64,000 nt of DNA, taken from Mycteria americana. Lineage: Eukaryota; Chordata; Aves; Ciconiiformes; Ciconiidae. The notes beneath the pieces are model-generated. The model had not been told where the DNA came from, ran no database searches, and saw nothing but the letters and a program-made list of their open reading frames with translations. Shown piece after piece: positions 13,289 to 26,353 of the stretch. The translations under genes were made by a program, and so were the position numbers. The stretch covers positions 107,763,756 through 107,827,755 of the forward strand of contig NC_134366.1 in the NCBI RefSeq assembly GCF_035582795.1, read 5' to 3'. Each line of letters opens with the position of its first letter. Within the stretch, counting starts at the first letter, position 1.

Positions 13289-14412
13289 GGACACTACTAC
13301 ACATTTTACATTCGTTAAATGCAGCTGGTGCAATTGTTTGCAAAATAAACTTAACTCGGTATAAGCCCTTTTTTATCTGACTATATCTATGGTGTTTATG
13401 CATATCTACTGCGTTAGCAAACATCCGCCTTCCTTCTTTGACTGCATTTGTAAAGCTGAATAAAATCAAAGAATAATAGGAGGGGAACAACTGACTCAAA
13501 CCAACTAATCACTTGCACTAATATATCATCTGAATTCAATTATACTTTGCTTTACTGTCAAAGCATCTTAAAAATCAACCAGTGGAATTATCATTTGAAG
13601 GCCTCTCAAGTAACATGTATCCAAGAGAGCTCACAGAGATCAGGATATACTAACAGTATATAAGAATGATTATAAATAGTAAAGCTAGCATCTCTCAAGA
13701 AGTTAACACCTTTGATTGATACATGGTGGTAGCACATGTGCTCTTCGTCTACTGTGGATATGAGATAAAATGGGTTGGCTTCGATCATAAGATTTCCTGT
13801 CAGTGCTTGTTTTCTTATTAAATATATCGGTTCTGCAGTTTGCAGGAAAAAAAAAAAAAAAACCAAAACAGAAAAGGTTTACAAAATTATAGCCTGTAAA
13901 TCCTCTAGAAATACAGCCAACCAAAAAGTTGCCATTTTGCAGCTCATCCTTAGGTCCCTTCTTACTGAACTTCTTTTCACCCTAAGATTTGTGGGAAGTA
14001 GAGGGGGGCAACTACTGAGAAGGCCAGCAGTCTAAGGAAACAAGCTAAAAATCTCTTTCATTGTATCCCTTAGCGGTACTGGTACATTCACTTTCAATGT
14101 AAGAGTGGCAAATACTCCTCTGAAGACACCTTGACACACCAGCCTTCACACTGAAGCCAGGCAGGTGTTACTGCTTGGACTTCCAATAACCTCTACTGCT
14201 GTAATATTATTCAGTGAGACAGAAGTGTTCGCAGACCATCAAGGTTGAAGTCATTAAGGCTTCAGAAAATGATACCCTGAACTGACTCAGAGGGTAAACA
14301 CACACAGTACTCTAGCAAAGAAGCACGATGGCTGGCCATAAAAGTAAATTTTTGCAATCTGTGCAGTGTTTAAGAGTAGACTTAAACTAGTAGAACAAAG
14401 TATCTAAATTAC

Positions 14413-14518
14413 CTTTGGATTTTCCATATGGCTTATAGTGTTTTGGGATGCTTTTCCTTCCTGGAAATTCACCTTGAGATATTGACATCAGTGGCCTCAG
14501 ACTGTTAGTATAATTAAC
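14413..14518 (-). CDS. Zinc-finger gene, coding exon 12
   Basis: This 106-nt exon encodes VNYTNSLRPLMSISQGEF then PGRKSIPKHYKPYGKSK and one base. The acceptor is TTTATCTAG and the donor is AAAG before GTAATT. It is basic and Pro/Tyr-rich, the start of the disordered tail. Confidence 0.78.
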
Positions 14519-15708
14519 CTAGATAAAGCAAAAGGTCAGAAGTTCTGTTTATAAACTCAGATCTTGAGCATTCAAAAAAAAAAAAACATAAGTTCCCCAT
14601 GGAAAGTTAGCAGAGTACAATTTCAGGTGACAGCAAACTCCGTATGAAGGATGTGTTCTGTTGTTCACAAATGCCACATTAAACCACAATTTTCAGAAGT
14701 ATTATTTGGAAGAGGTACATGTCTGGAGAACAGAATGGGGTGTCTGGGGAAGACAATGTCACCTGTTTCAAATTTCTTTACTTTATTGCCCCATATCCCT
14801 CAACATCACCTGGCTGAAATACAAAACTAGTACATATGCAAATCCTGTCTCTAGCTGGGGAATGCAGAACGAAAGGCTCAGCTACTGCCTGAGATTAAGC
14901 TATGACAACAATTTTTAACTAGCTCATGAGAACTGTATTATATCCAAATGCATGACATTTTGAAAGTGTAGCTCTCAAAAAGGTAGTGGTGGCATTTGCA
15001 CAAAGACAGTTACCATAGCTCAGCTGACATGGAATATATTATTAATGCCTAAGAAACCAGCCTGAACTATCTTTCAGAAAAACACATGCTGAATTTTGCA
15101 AAATAGTAGCTGCCAGAGGTGATCAGTCTTTTTTGTACAGATTCTGGTCCTTCTTCAGACCTTTTCTTCTACAGCTATTCAGTTTTTATGCAAAAAAGCT
15201 ATGGAGCTTTGTAAGGCCCAACAGAAAAGACAGGAACATCTTGTCTACCTTAGTTTTACCCGATTAAAGCTCTCAAGTGGGAGCAGAGCTACAAGTCACC
15301 AGTAAGAAAGACTTATCCACATGCCCACAAAAGGAAGAAGTGACACATTTGGGTAGCACTTAAAGCCTGATTAATCTTAGAAGAAAAGCTATCACGCAAA
15401 GGGACCAACTGCAAAGGAAGGATGACAACCAGACATCATGAAGCAAAATGGTGCCCAAAACAGAGGGAGAATGCATGCAAAAGAAAACCAAAACAGATGG
15501 AACATGATGGAAAACTAACAGAAATGTGCCATGCAATTAATGTATTTGGTACTTAGAAACTGTTAAAAAAAAAATTAAAGTATATTTAACTGGGGGTTTT
15601 TGACCTATGCCTGAACTGTTACAGTTTGGCAGGGTGTTAACACAGTGAGTTCAACAACTCCTTTCCTCCCAATGGTAAAACAGCTCTGGTCAAGATTAAG
15701 TTACTTAC

Positions 15709-15810
15709 TGCTGCTTTCTTTTCACAAAAGGCCTTCAAAGCTTCTGTGAGTTCCTGTGTAATACGAACAACAAGTGTTGCTTCCGAGTCTGAGGTGATGT
15801 GAAAAGTCTC
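15709..15810 (-). CDS. Zinc-finger gene, coding exon 11
   Basis: This 102-nt, phase 0-0 exon encodes ETFHITSDSEATLVVRIT then QELTEALKAFCEKKAA. The acceptor is TTTTTCAACAG and the donor is GTAAGT. It is a compact amphipathic helix of unknown function. Confidence 0.82.
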
Positions 15811-17212
15811 CTGTTGAAAAACATGGTTAGAATTGGTCTTGGATGCCAAAGGGTCATACACACAAACAGATCAAAGTTATACTTTGATTTTGGTATAACC
15901 AAGTTTATACTATTAGTTGATATAAGACATATATAATATACGTATACACATACACACACATATGAAAAAATAAAATTGTGAACGTAATTATGGCCTGATA
16001 AGAGGTAAAATATAACCTTGGATGTCTGTGCCACTCCCATACTGTCAATCATGAACATTTCACTGCAGATGGAGAAGGGCACAAGTCCTAAATTTATGTT
16101 CTCTGTGTAGAAAATTGAATAAAAAGTAAGCTTCAGCACCATCAAATGCCCTTGATTCCCCCATTTTAGCAAGAAAAAGATGAAAGTTTCCATTATAATT
16201 TTCCTATGTGTAATTTTGGGAATAAGAGATACCAAAAGATATTGATATAATTCTCTAAAGCACAGAACAATTATGGCTATCTGTCTTTTTAATGTCCAAA
16301 GAGACTGATTAGTAAGTATATGAAGTTATAAGTGATTACAGTAAGTTAAAAGAATATAGGCAGTCTGCCGTAAGGAATAGTTGTGATTCCTGTAGATAAA
16401 AATCAATTAACTGTCTATGAAGCATTTCTGGTAGTTTACTTGCTTTTTCTCTACCTCTTCCTAAAGTCACAAGTAACCACAGCTTAAAAGAAAAAAAAGA
16501 AGAAAAACTGAAAGAGAAAAAAAATCTCTTCAGTTGGTAATGAAGCACACATCTCAAACCATTCTACTTGTGATTTCAGTGTATAAACACAATTCAGACT
16601 CAAATGAAATTTTGTAATTGCCGTAGGCACGGAACGTGACTTTCACGGAGTAAAATGGCGAATATAAATGGTCAGATTATTTTCACAACGTAAACCCAAA
16701 AGACAAATTGAGGCTTACTACGCCACTGCTAACAGCAACTGAACTGGTAAAACTTCCAACTCCAACACCAGCAGCTGTGCTCTAGTATCACCCAGTTTCA
16801 CTTGGCTGCCCAGTTCTGCAGCAGCAGCACTAGCCACAGCACCACAGGCAGCAAGACCGGACTGGCTCCTCTCACTCAGCGTTATCAACAATCCCATTAG
16901 ATATGGGCAGCCAACAGCACTTGAGTAACATCAGTGCTGCTAACGCTGCCTGTCAGGGTGGCTTCTCAGCAAAGGGAAGAATGATCCAGAGAACAGATAT
17001 CGAGAGCTCACGTTTAATCCAGCAAGTTGTTCTGAGCTGACATTATGCTACAGTTGCACTAGCTTTTCAAGTGGAGTCCATTAAAATAGAGCTTAGAAAT
17101 TAATGTTGTGGTCAAATGAGTTTGATCAGTAATCAGAGGCTCCTTCACAATATACATTGCATCACGCTGGTTAAACTGCACGACTCTTATCACAATTATT
17201 TTACATACATAC

Positions 17213-17251
17213 CAAGAACTCTAGAGCTTTCTGTTTCCGAACAGGATCATT
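17213..17251 (-). CDS. Zinc-finger gene, coding exon 10 (39 nt)
   Basis: This exon encodes NDPVRKQKALEFL in phase 0-0, between AATCCCACAG and a GTATGT donor. It reads on smoothly into the helical segment of exon 11. Confidence 0.75.
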
Positions 17252-18145
17252 CTGTGGGATTGTAGAATGGGGAAGAAAAATTAAAAAGACTGAATACTAC
17301 AGTATTTGTTGCATCATCTTGTACAAAACAAGACCTTTTAATCTTTTATCCAACAACAGAAGTCAACACAAAGAAAAGATGGTAATTTTAGGTCACAGTC
17401 ATAAACACAGACGTCAGGCCATCAATAGCAATTAGGTAGCAGCTACTATAAACGCAACTGCATTACTTCCAAGACTGGGAAGAACATAGTTCACATCTAA
17501 GCTACATACCTACAACAGCTATCTTTCCCAGGCTTTCCTCACTCAGGTCCAACCTCATGGTTAAAAAAAGTGAAGTGCCCACCTGCATCTAGCATAGTAC
17601 CTGACCAGCCTCAGGCCTAAAAGAGCAAGACATCACCACAGAATACATCAGATTACAAAATAATCCTCTGCCACCAAGATAAAAATGAGGCAGTTCTCAG
17701 TGTCTGTGCCCAGTGCTATTCAGGACAGATACTTGAGAGATCACTTTAAGCTTCACCTTTGAGTTAGAAAAAAGGATTCTACATCTTTAGATATATCCTA
17801 AGATTTAAACCGAATCTTCAGTATAGAATACCTTTGATCTGAAGAGGGGCAAAATAGAGGTGGAGACTGCAGCACAGGTTGGGAGACCTGGCCTGCAGAC
17901 ACTGGGTCTGAGACTCTCAGTGACTTTGGACAGGAATTATGAGAGCTAAGGTGGATGAACATCCTGATGTACAGTACTCATTTCCCTTCTGCTGTGATGA
18001 ACACAAAACTGTGGTCATTAGGTCAGTTATTTTGCTTCGGGAATAATAATAATAAAATGGCAAATGAAGCCAAAGAACAAAAGTTTTTCAGGAAAATTAA
18101 AAGCAAGCATAAGGAAACTGCTAAGACGCAAGACACTCCACATAC

Positions 18146-18170
18146 CTCATGTTTATAATCATCTTCCCAC
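18146..18170 (-). CDS. Zinc-finger gene, coding exon 9 (25-nt microexon)
   Basis: This exon encodes WEDDYKHE after completing a split Trp codon. The acceptor CTTTCTTTTTAAG and donor GTATGT are both good. Its size makes it invisible to simple gene finders. It is supported by phase agreement on both sides. Confidence 0.7.
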
Positions 18171-19681
18171 CTTAAAAAGAAAGAAATGAAAATGTTAAGA
18201 TGCATTCTAAAGATTACTAAAAGGTCAGGTTTACTCACAGTAGCTAGAATCAAAATATTTCAATTTCCAAATTTATATCACTTACCAATACAGGATATAT
18301 TTTACTATGGCATATTTACAATACTATATTTCTTAAAGGTCCTTATTCTGAGTGTCTCTCAAAGACATCAGTAGTACTGATGTACTTCTTTACGGATCAG
18401 CTACAGGAGATGACTAAAGTAATGGTGGTTTTTTCTTCCTATGAACAGGTGTGCCTTTTTTACAACTTACTTTGGCAATGGCATCCCAAAGAAAGTGGTA
18501 ACACCTTGAAATTTGAATTGCAATTTCTTTGTGTGTGAGTACATCAGATTGCTATTGAACTGCATAACCAGTGAAGTATTTCAAAAGCCATAGCTACTTA
18601 GAAACTGAACAGCAAATTTTACTTCAGGGTATCTCCTCACAGACAGAAAGGAACAATTTACACAAGAGGAAGAAGTACAGTGGAAAGACAATATAAAATA
18701 TTTTCCCATACATGACAATGTTTGTTACAGAAAAGAAGATCTATGTAATGAGATCTCAAAAAAAAAAATCTATTTTGATTCCCCTGTGGGGGTTGTATTC
18801 TCACCTTGCTTTCTTCTTTGATGGGGCTAGAAAATTAAAAAGAATTATTAGCAACATCATAGGATGCAACGTCACCGGAAACCCGGTGTATTACTGCAAT
18901 AGAAGCATTACACAAGCAGAACAGTTACTGGCCCTAAAGTGCCTGCAGTTCTTTTAAAGGGCAGGATTCAGCAGCCTAAACCTAGGCATATACGGCCATT
19001 TTAGAAACCACCAGGCACCCCTGATGAAAGGACTATGGGAGACTTGTGCCCTAAGAGCTTAGCAGGGTACCCTACAGCATCTATGTGCAGGCAGCTGAAT
19101 TCCACACAAGAAGTCAGTATGGACTGAACGGAGGTGGGCATGCCTCCTCTATGCGAAAAGTGAGAAGTTTTTTGGATTTTTTTCTGTGAACATACCCGTG
19201 TACCTCAAAGTTGCACTTATTCCAGGTCTGTCTCCAACAAGAAGTTATGGAGATTACAATGTCTAATCATGTCTCTTGCCAGTACAGTGTATAAGCATGA
19301 GGAAGGAGGGAAAGCTCGGTAAAGCAAGGTAGTCTGTTTAAGACAGTAGCTATGCTTCAGGGAATCAGCTAATGCATGGTACATAACTCATCACTTCTTA
19401 AGTATTTATTAGCAGAGGTGTTCCAGGATAAGCAACAGGATAAGTAATAATTCTCAGAACAAATGACATCTTTGTCCCTACAATATGAAGCTGAAAAGAC
19501 TCGTGTTACTGTTTTAACCACCTGATGTTGAACACATGCTGATGAGTTGCAACAAGAAGTTGCACTGTAGGTCCCAAAGTTTCCAAATGTCAGGAGAGAA
19601 AAGGACTGCCACCATTTCACAGAAGATATACAATGAAGTAAAAAGAATGGAAACGAAGGATGGGAGGGACCTCTGCAGGTA

Positions 19682-22400
19682 GAATCACAGAATTGTAAAA
19701 AAGTTTATGTTGGAAGGGACCTCTGGAGGTCATCTAGTCCAGCCTGAGAGGTAAGAAAAAAGTACCACAGAGGTGGTAAGTAACAGAAACCAAACAATTA
19801 ACTGTAAGATGAGGACACTGACAATTAAAATAATTTTCCCTGAATTATTCAATTTGTGCTGTCTTTCCAGTAAGCCTCCAAAATCCTCCCTGTTTGAAAA
19901 GAAGATGGGTGGAGACAAGGAGTGCTACTCAGTGGTTGGAAACTTAACCCTACTCAAGCTAACGACTGAAGTTCTGTTCACTTTGACAAAGATTAGCCTC
20001 AAGATTAGATCGGGCTGCTTAGGCCCAAGTCCAGTTGAGTTTTATAAGTCTTCAAGAATGGCAATTTCCCACCTCTTTGGGCAGGCAATTTCAGTGCTTG
20101 ACCACTCACTATGCAGAACTTTCTGAATGTTCAATCAGCATTTCCTCTATTGCAGTCTGTGAATGTTGCCACTTGTTCTTTCCCTGCACACCTTCTTGAA
20201 GTCTGGCTCCTTCTCTGTAGCTATGTTTTAGGTAGCAGAAGACAGTAATTAGATCCCTTCCTTAGCTGCTGCCTTCTCCAAGGTAATCAGACCCAGCTCC
20301 CTAAGGTTGTCCTCCACATCATACGCTCTAGTCTCCTCATGATCTTTTGTAGCTGGTGAGTCCTCTGCTCTTTCCAGTCCACCAAAACTTCTCCTGTACA
20401 CAGGACGCAGTATTCCAGAAGCAGCTTAATGAGTCCTTAACAGAAGGGAATAAGCACTTCCCTCAACCTGCTGGCTACACTTTTGCTAATGCAGTCCAGT
20501 ATGCTGTTAGCCTTCATTACATCAAGAGTGCATTGCTGATTCATGTTCATACTGTTTTATATCAAAACCTGCAGGTTCATAAGATTTGCTGCCTAGCCCA
20601 ACAGTATCCAGTCTGTATCCAGCAGGGTGTTGCTCCATCCCAGGTGTAAGACTTCACAGGTACCTTTGCTGAACTTCAGGTTTCTGACAGCCCATTTCAC
20701 CAGCTTGTTGAGATCCCTCTGAATGGCAGTCTTGCTCTACCACGTACCAGGCATTCCCCCAATTTGACACTATCTGCAAATTTGACAACGGTGTATTCTA
20801 TCCCATTATCCAGGTCACTGAAGAACTTGTTAAAACAGTGCTGGCCCCAGGAGAAACCACTAAGGAATGTCACTAGTAACTGGCCAACACACTTAAAATC
20901 ATTGACAACTACTCTTTGAGCCTAACAGTTCAGCCACCTTTTATCCACCCTGTGGACTTACCTTATCTCCTCAGTTTGGCTGTAAGTAGAACATGGCAGA
21001 CTGTGCTGAAAGCTTTGCTAAAGTTAAAATTACATTCATCCTTCTTCCCCTGTCCACAGAGCCAGCCCATGTCATTGCAAAATGCAATCAGGCTGGTCAA
21101 ACCCAGTTTGTCCTTGGTAAATCCACACTGGCTATCCCCAATCACCTTCTTAACTTTCACACACTAGTAAATGACGTCCATGAGGACTTGCCCCATAATT
21201 TTTTATAAGGTCTGGGACAGCCTGTAGCCACATTTTACTTTTGAAGATAAGGACATTTGGTTTTTTTCAGGTCCCCAAGCAACTCCTCTGATCACCATGA
21301 CCTTTCAAAGACTTTAGAGAGCAGACAGCTCCCTCAAGACCAGAAGCATCCCTTTTTGTCCTATGGCCTTGCACATGCTCAATTTGCTCTTCCATCAACT
21401 GATCCTTCTCTACAGTGAGTAATTACATTCTCCCCTAAGCTTTACAACTATGCACGAAGATCTGGGAGCAGACCTTCTCAGTAGAGACCAAGGCAAAGAA
21501 AGCTACAAATATCTCGGCCTCTTCCATGTCCTTCATCACCAGGCTACTTGCTCAACAGTGGGACCACATCTTCTTTTGCTGCTGTCATACCTGCAGAAGC
21601 CTTCCTGTTGCCCTTCATATTCCTTTCACCTCCAGGCAAGCTTTGCCTTCTTAATTTCACCCCAAAAACATCTGCAATTCTTACATTTCTTCTTGGCAGC
21701 CTGCCTCTGCTTCTGTTTTCTGTATGCTTCCTTTTAGCATTTCAGATCAGCTAGGAGTTCCCTGTTCAAACACACTAGCCACCTGCAATACCTGCCCATA
21801 TTCTTGGACAGCAGAATGGATCGGTTTTGCTCTTTGAGGAGGTTCTCACTGAAGACTGATTAGCCCTTTTGGGCTTCTTTTCCTTTCAAAGCAGCCTCTC
21901 AAGGGATCCTGACTACTAGTTTTCTGAAGAAGCTGAAGTCTGTTCTCCTGAAGCCCAAGAGAATTAGTCTGATATGTAACTTCCTCATTCCCCAAAGGGT
22001 TTTAACCTGTATCATCTCACAATCACTCCAACTAAGGCTGCCATTGACCATCACATTCCTGACTCTACTTCTCTGCAAAACACTTCCTCTTGTTGACTCA
22101 TCCAGCACCTGCATGAAAAACTGGCCTTGACTCACTTTCGGATTGTTTGTAACTTGCTATGCTGCTTTTCCAGCAAAAGTCAGTCCCCCCAAGAAAACTG
22201 GGACCTGCAGTTGGGAGATTTCTTCCCATTATGTAAAGACAGCCTTGCTACAGACTGCCTGTTCAAGAGGGGCAGATACCTACCATGATGTTGTTCTTGT
22301 TGGCCTTCCCCCTAGTCCTGACCCATAAGATCTCAACAATCACCAGCCATGGCTCTATATAGAAAAGGTGCTCTTGCATCCAGCACAACTTCCACTGTCA
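19682..22400 (-). mobile_element. Degenerate CR1 LINE, - orientation
   Basis: 19682-19745 matches the reversed avian CR1 3' tip (AATCACAGAATTGT, GTTGGAAGGGACCT, CATCTAGTCC). From about 19960 the sequence follows the reversed CR1 3' body, including the segment near 20700-20800 on the split between the last coding part and the UTR. The 19745-19960 gap looks unrelated, so this may be one interrupted copy or two. There is no intact reading frame, so it is an inactive fossil. Boundaries are approximate. Confidence 0.7.
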
Positions 22401-22519
22401 TCTTCTATGCCATCTTTCATAGGGAGCCCATATCCATCCATTACAGCACTCCCATCATACAAGCTACTGCATTACATCTCTGCAGTTCTGATGATGTCAG
22501 ATGATGTTACACAGTAGCT

Positions 22520-23340
22520 TCCAGTTCCACCATCTAGTCCAACCTCCCACTTGAAGCAGGACTACTGCCAATTAAAAGATCCTAGTTCTGTATAGCCAGG
22601 TCTTGAAAACTTCCAAGGATTAAGAGTGCACTATCTATGGATAACTGTTCCAGTGCTGTACTACCCTCTAGGAATTTTTTCCTGAGTTCAGCCTCTCAAG
22701 CTGCCATCTGTGGCTGACATCTCTTGTTACATGGCCTGCAATTACCAACAACTTTGGCTTTGTCATCTTTGTAGCAGTCTACAGATGCTTGAAGGGCAGT
22801 TATATGATCACCCGTTACCCTCCTCTTTCCCGTTCTAAACAAGCCCGCTCCCTCTAACCCTCATCCCAGGTACATGCTCTTGACCCCTGAGAATCTTCAT
22901 AATCCTCTGCTGGATCCTCTCCAATTTCTCCATCTTCCCCTTGAACTAGAAGAAACAAAACTAGACACAGTATTCCAAGTTTGGTCCTACTGGTATCAAA
23001 TAGTAGGGGATAAGACTGTTCTTCAGTCTGCTGCCTGTGCTCCTCCTGAAGTATCACAATATGAGATTTGCCTTATGTGAAATGAGAGCATTCTTTTGGC
23101 TCATATTCAGTTTGGCATCCACCATAACCATCAAGTCCTTTTTAGCAAGACTGATCAGTCTTGTCACTTCCCATCCTGTACTGATGCATGGAGTTATCAC
23201 TTCCCCGCTGAAGATACAAACAAGCTTCTCCAGGTATCTGCTATAACTTCAAGGAAGCAATCATTCAATCTGAAAAGCCTGGTCCAAAATAGCAAAGTAA
23301 ATCTCTGGACTTATTTCCAGTTTGCTGCTGTATTCTATAG
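22520..23340 (-). mobile_element. Second degenerate CR1 fragment, - orientation
   Basis: It starts with a CATCTAGTCCAACCTCCCA segment typical of a reversed CR1 3' end and continues through the usual 3' body, with a different divergence pattern from the neighbouring copy. Boundaries are approximate and no open frame survives. Confidence 0.65.
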
Positions 23341-23959
23341 AAGCATTAAGAGTACTTTTTAGAAAGGAAAAAAGAATTATGCAGACAGAATTCAGAGACT
23401 AAATTAGACCAGAACTTTGTATGTTATACTACCACACTGTGCTTATACACAGTGTCATAAGGCCTTCAAGCTCAACTCCCTACTTTGAGTAACTGGTTAT
23501 AGGAATTACCTTAATAAAATAGTATTTTTAATCTGAAGCCTAAGACAAAATACAGATAATCTCCCTTCTTTAGAGAATATAGAAATACTGTAATTTTTCC
23601 TTCAAGAAAAACAACAAATCAATCACTTCAAGGTCTCTCATACATACATATATGTGTCTATATATATATAAAAGAATATATAACCTTATCTTAGTTTCAT
23701 GTATGATCTCTGCAACAGCCTAAAATTTGGTGTTAATGTTCATTTTGCTGTTTGCAAAGTAGTACGTGCCACCAAATGGCCCTTCTTAATGATATCCTCA
23801 AACTCACTCTTGCTGTCAGAAGGGAGCTTTGAAGCTGGAAGTCGTTCTCTGCCAATATGATCTAGTCTAAAGACACACAGCTGCTAAACCAGTAAGCATG
23901 ACTTTCTGCTAAGTAACTAGAATATTTTTATTTTGGAATTCACTTGATATTGCCCTTAC

Positions 23960-24113
23960 CACCTAACCAGAGCAAAACTTAATACTGAATGACACAACAC
24001 TTTTGCAGCTAATTTCACTCTCTTCTGTTCCTCTAGTTCTTCATATCCTGCCGGACTGGGTGGGATCACTCTTTTTGGTGTTCCGGTTTCATATCTGAGC
24101 ATGTCTTCCAGTT
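23960..24113 (-). CDS. Zinc-finger gene, coding exon 8
   Basis: This 154-nt exon runs from a TTCTGTAG acceptor to a TGGTAAGG donor. It starts LEDMLRYETGTPKRVIPP, then SPAGYEELEEQKRVK and LAAKVLCHSVLSFALVRW. It enters with two bases and leaves with two bases, as required. The first half is Pro/Glu-rich and the second is an aliphatic helix. An internal GTGAAA after KR is a weaker alternative donor, but only the distal donor keeps frame with exon 9. Confidence 0.78.
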
Positions 24114-24978
24114 CTACAGAAGTTGGTAAGTGTTGATGTCAACTTACTCTGAACTGAGAATTACTGAGCTAGATTACTGGGTCACATTCCCTCTTCTTCA
24201 CAAGAGAGACAAACGGAGCTCAAAAAGGGTCTCTGCCACCTTGTTTTGCAGACCAGCATTAGAAGGTACAATCCACAGAAGCCACCAATGATCAATCCAA
24301 AAAAAAGCACTGCTGTGGTAGGCACCTACAGCAGGATTCACACTGACAACCTCTGCGAATCTATGCAACCTTCACCCATTTCAGTCAAACCTGCCTTCTC
24401 ACTGATATTAGTACTACGGTCAAAAGGTAGCAAGTAGATATTTCTTTAGGTTGGCATCGTTAAGCATCAACAGCACATCTACAGTAACAAAGGACATAAT
24501 TCAAACATACTGTATGAGGGAAGATGGTGTTTTTATGTTTGACGGTTTGGTTTCCATTGCTTGTTCCAATGGACTTGCTAAAGAACTGTAACTTCCACTT
24601 TTACCAGTGATTCAGCATGTATGTCTTTTGATGACTGAAATGAGGTGGAGAACGCTTTATCAGCTTATTCAGAGAAACCCATCAAATACAATTTTTACAT
24701 ACTTTTTCACTTTCCTTGATTAGCAAATTACTGTACTTATCTTAAATACCTCCAGAACCAAGCAGTTAAAAAATATTCAAGAAACACTGGAAGTCTGGCA
24801 ATTCCCTTCTTCCCTCATTTCAAATTCACAAAAACTGGAAAATCTCTGAAAACATTTTGTGCTATTACAAGTTGAACATTTCGTATCAGTCAAACCCCTT
24901 GAGTTCAACTACTAATTCAAATTAGGCCAAATATCAATTACGTCAAATCTATTATATTAAAGTAATTCATAGACTTAC

Positions 24979-25009
24979 GTGAGGTACTTGGTCTTATGTA
25001 ACCTTCAAT
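24979..25009 (-). CDS. Zinc-finger gene, coding exon 7 (31 nt)
   Basis: This short exon encodes IEGYIRPSTS plus one base, between TATTCCTAG and a strong GTAAGT donor. Phases on both sides (0 in, 1 out) match the neighbours exactly. Confidence 0.75.
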
Positions 25010-25531
25010 CTAGGAATAGAAATAGTTGCATATTAGATTTTCTGATTAAAATTGCATAACAACAGTCTCTACTGCAACTGATTTTAGACAGAACAAGTAA
25101 TTTTATTTATCCCAGCATAGTGTGGTCCATAATTTTATAGATATATGATCCTGTAAATATAAATGAAATTTGCGAGAAAATTTGCTTACATTTGATTAAA
25201 TGTGAGTTGCAAAAATGAAAAATCATTCAAGTAATGCAATAAAATTTCTGAACCACTGAATTCAGACCGGACATTTTCTATCTAAAAAACCTAACTTCTT
25301 AAAAAGGAACAACTTTGTTTTTTCAGATGAATTTCAAGACTACTGTTCTCTTCCCCAGATTTTTTAGGGCAGCTTTCAGTTAAGCTTTGGTTCAATTTAA
25401 TACTACACTTCCTAGAAACACACAGAAATTTAACAAGCTTTGTCAGCAGTACTTTTAAAATTTACTAGGTCAAACATAAGCGCATTGATAAAAAACACAT
25501 TACCAGATACTTCACATTTACTTCCAATTAC

Positions 25532-25651
25532 CTTATACATTTTTAATCCTTCAGTCTTCTCTAGCTCTCCTGCTATCCGTCTGAGAAATGAGACTTTGCA
25601 TTCTTTTACATCTGTTGTCTTTCTCTTCATTTTATCTGGAAATTCTTTAGA
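25532..25651 (-). CDS. Zinc-finger gene, coding exon 6
   Basis: This 120-nt, phase 0-0 exon encodes 40 residues beginning SKEFPDKMKRKTTDVKEC and ending KTEGLKMYK before GTAATT. It is strongly basic and predicted helical, with a possible nuclear-localisation patch KMKRK directly after finger 2. The acceptor is TTTTTGTCAATAG. Confidence 0.82.
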
Positions 25652-26216
25652 CTATTGACAAAAACAGCTTGAAATGGTCAATATCAAAATTCATCACAAT
25701 ATTAAAAAATTGGCACATTTCACCTTTTGGACAAGCTTCTAAACGACTGGTAAATATCGTTTTGAACATTATGAGCTAGTTTCTTCTCTGTAACACAACT
25801 AATTAAATTTTAACGTTAAAGTTGCTTAAGTAGTCTTCAAAACAAAAAATGGATACTATGCAAAGCTTTCCACCAAAAGCTAACATGCTCTGTACCATAT
25901 CCAACAACACTATGGGCATGCTGAGGAATAAGAAAGAACCACAACATTCTAGGAACCTGATCCTGGAGGCAATCAAAACACTTAGGAACAGACTTTGAGC
26001 AGATACAGACACGGACCTCGGGATCGCCCTTCCTCAATAGTTCACAGCTTCATAGCTATTCATGTTGATCTGACCCATGAAGAGTCAACCATACAAGTAT
26101 GAGCGATTTAGCATATGGGGGTTTAAACTTCAAACTTGATGCAAGTATTTATAGAAAAAGAATAAAAGGGGAGTATCATAAAGAAACTGCAATCAAAATG
26201 CACCAAAGTTACTCAC

Positions 26217-26353
26217 AATGTATGCTCTTCTGTGTTTATATCCACTAAGATGTTCTATCATAGGTGCCATCTCTGTATTAAACCCACACAGTTTGCACTC
26301 ATAATGCGGCTCTTTTCTTCCTTCAAATCTGATTTCAACCACATGTTCTAAAC
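26217..26353 (-). CDS. Zinc-finger gene, coding exon 5: finger 2
   Basis: This 137-nt exon lies between TGCCTTTTACAG and a GTGAGT donor. It starts LEHVVEIRFEGRKEPHYEC and continues KLCGFNTEMAPMIEHLSG then YKHRRAYI. It holds the second finger, C-x2-C-x11-H-x5-H, with the GYKHR signature of U1/matrin-type fingers. The preceding beta-strand-like LEHVVEIRFE element appears to be part of the same domain. Confidence 0.88.

Larger units (their letters stand above)
18171..23959 (-). other. Intron 8 of zinc-finger gene, CR1-rich
   Basis: A 5.8-kb intron. About 3.4 kb of its upstream half is CR1-derived (listed separately). The remainder, 18.2-19.7 and 23.4-23.96 kb, holds no recognised element apart from a TA-rich microsatellite near 23640-23690. 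Confidence 0.6.
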
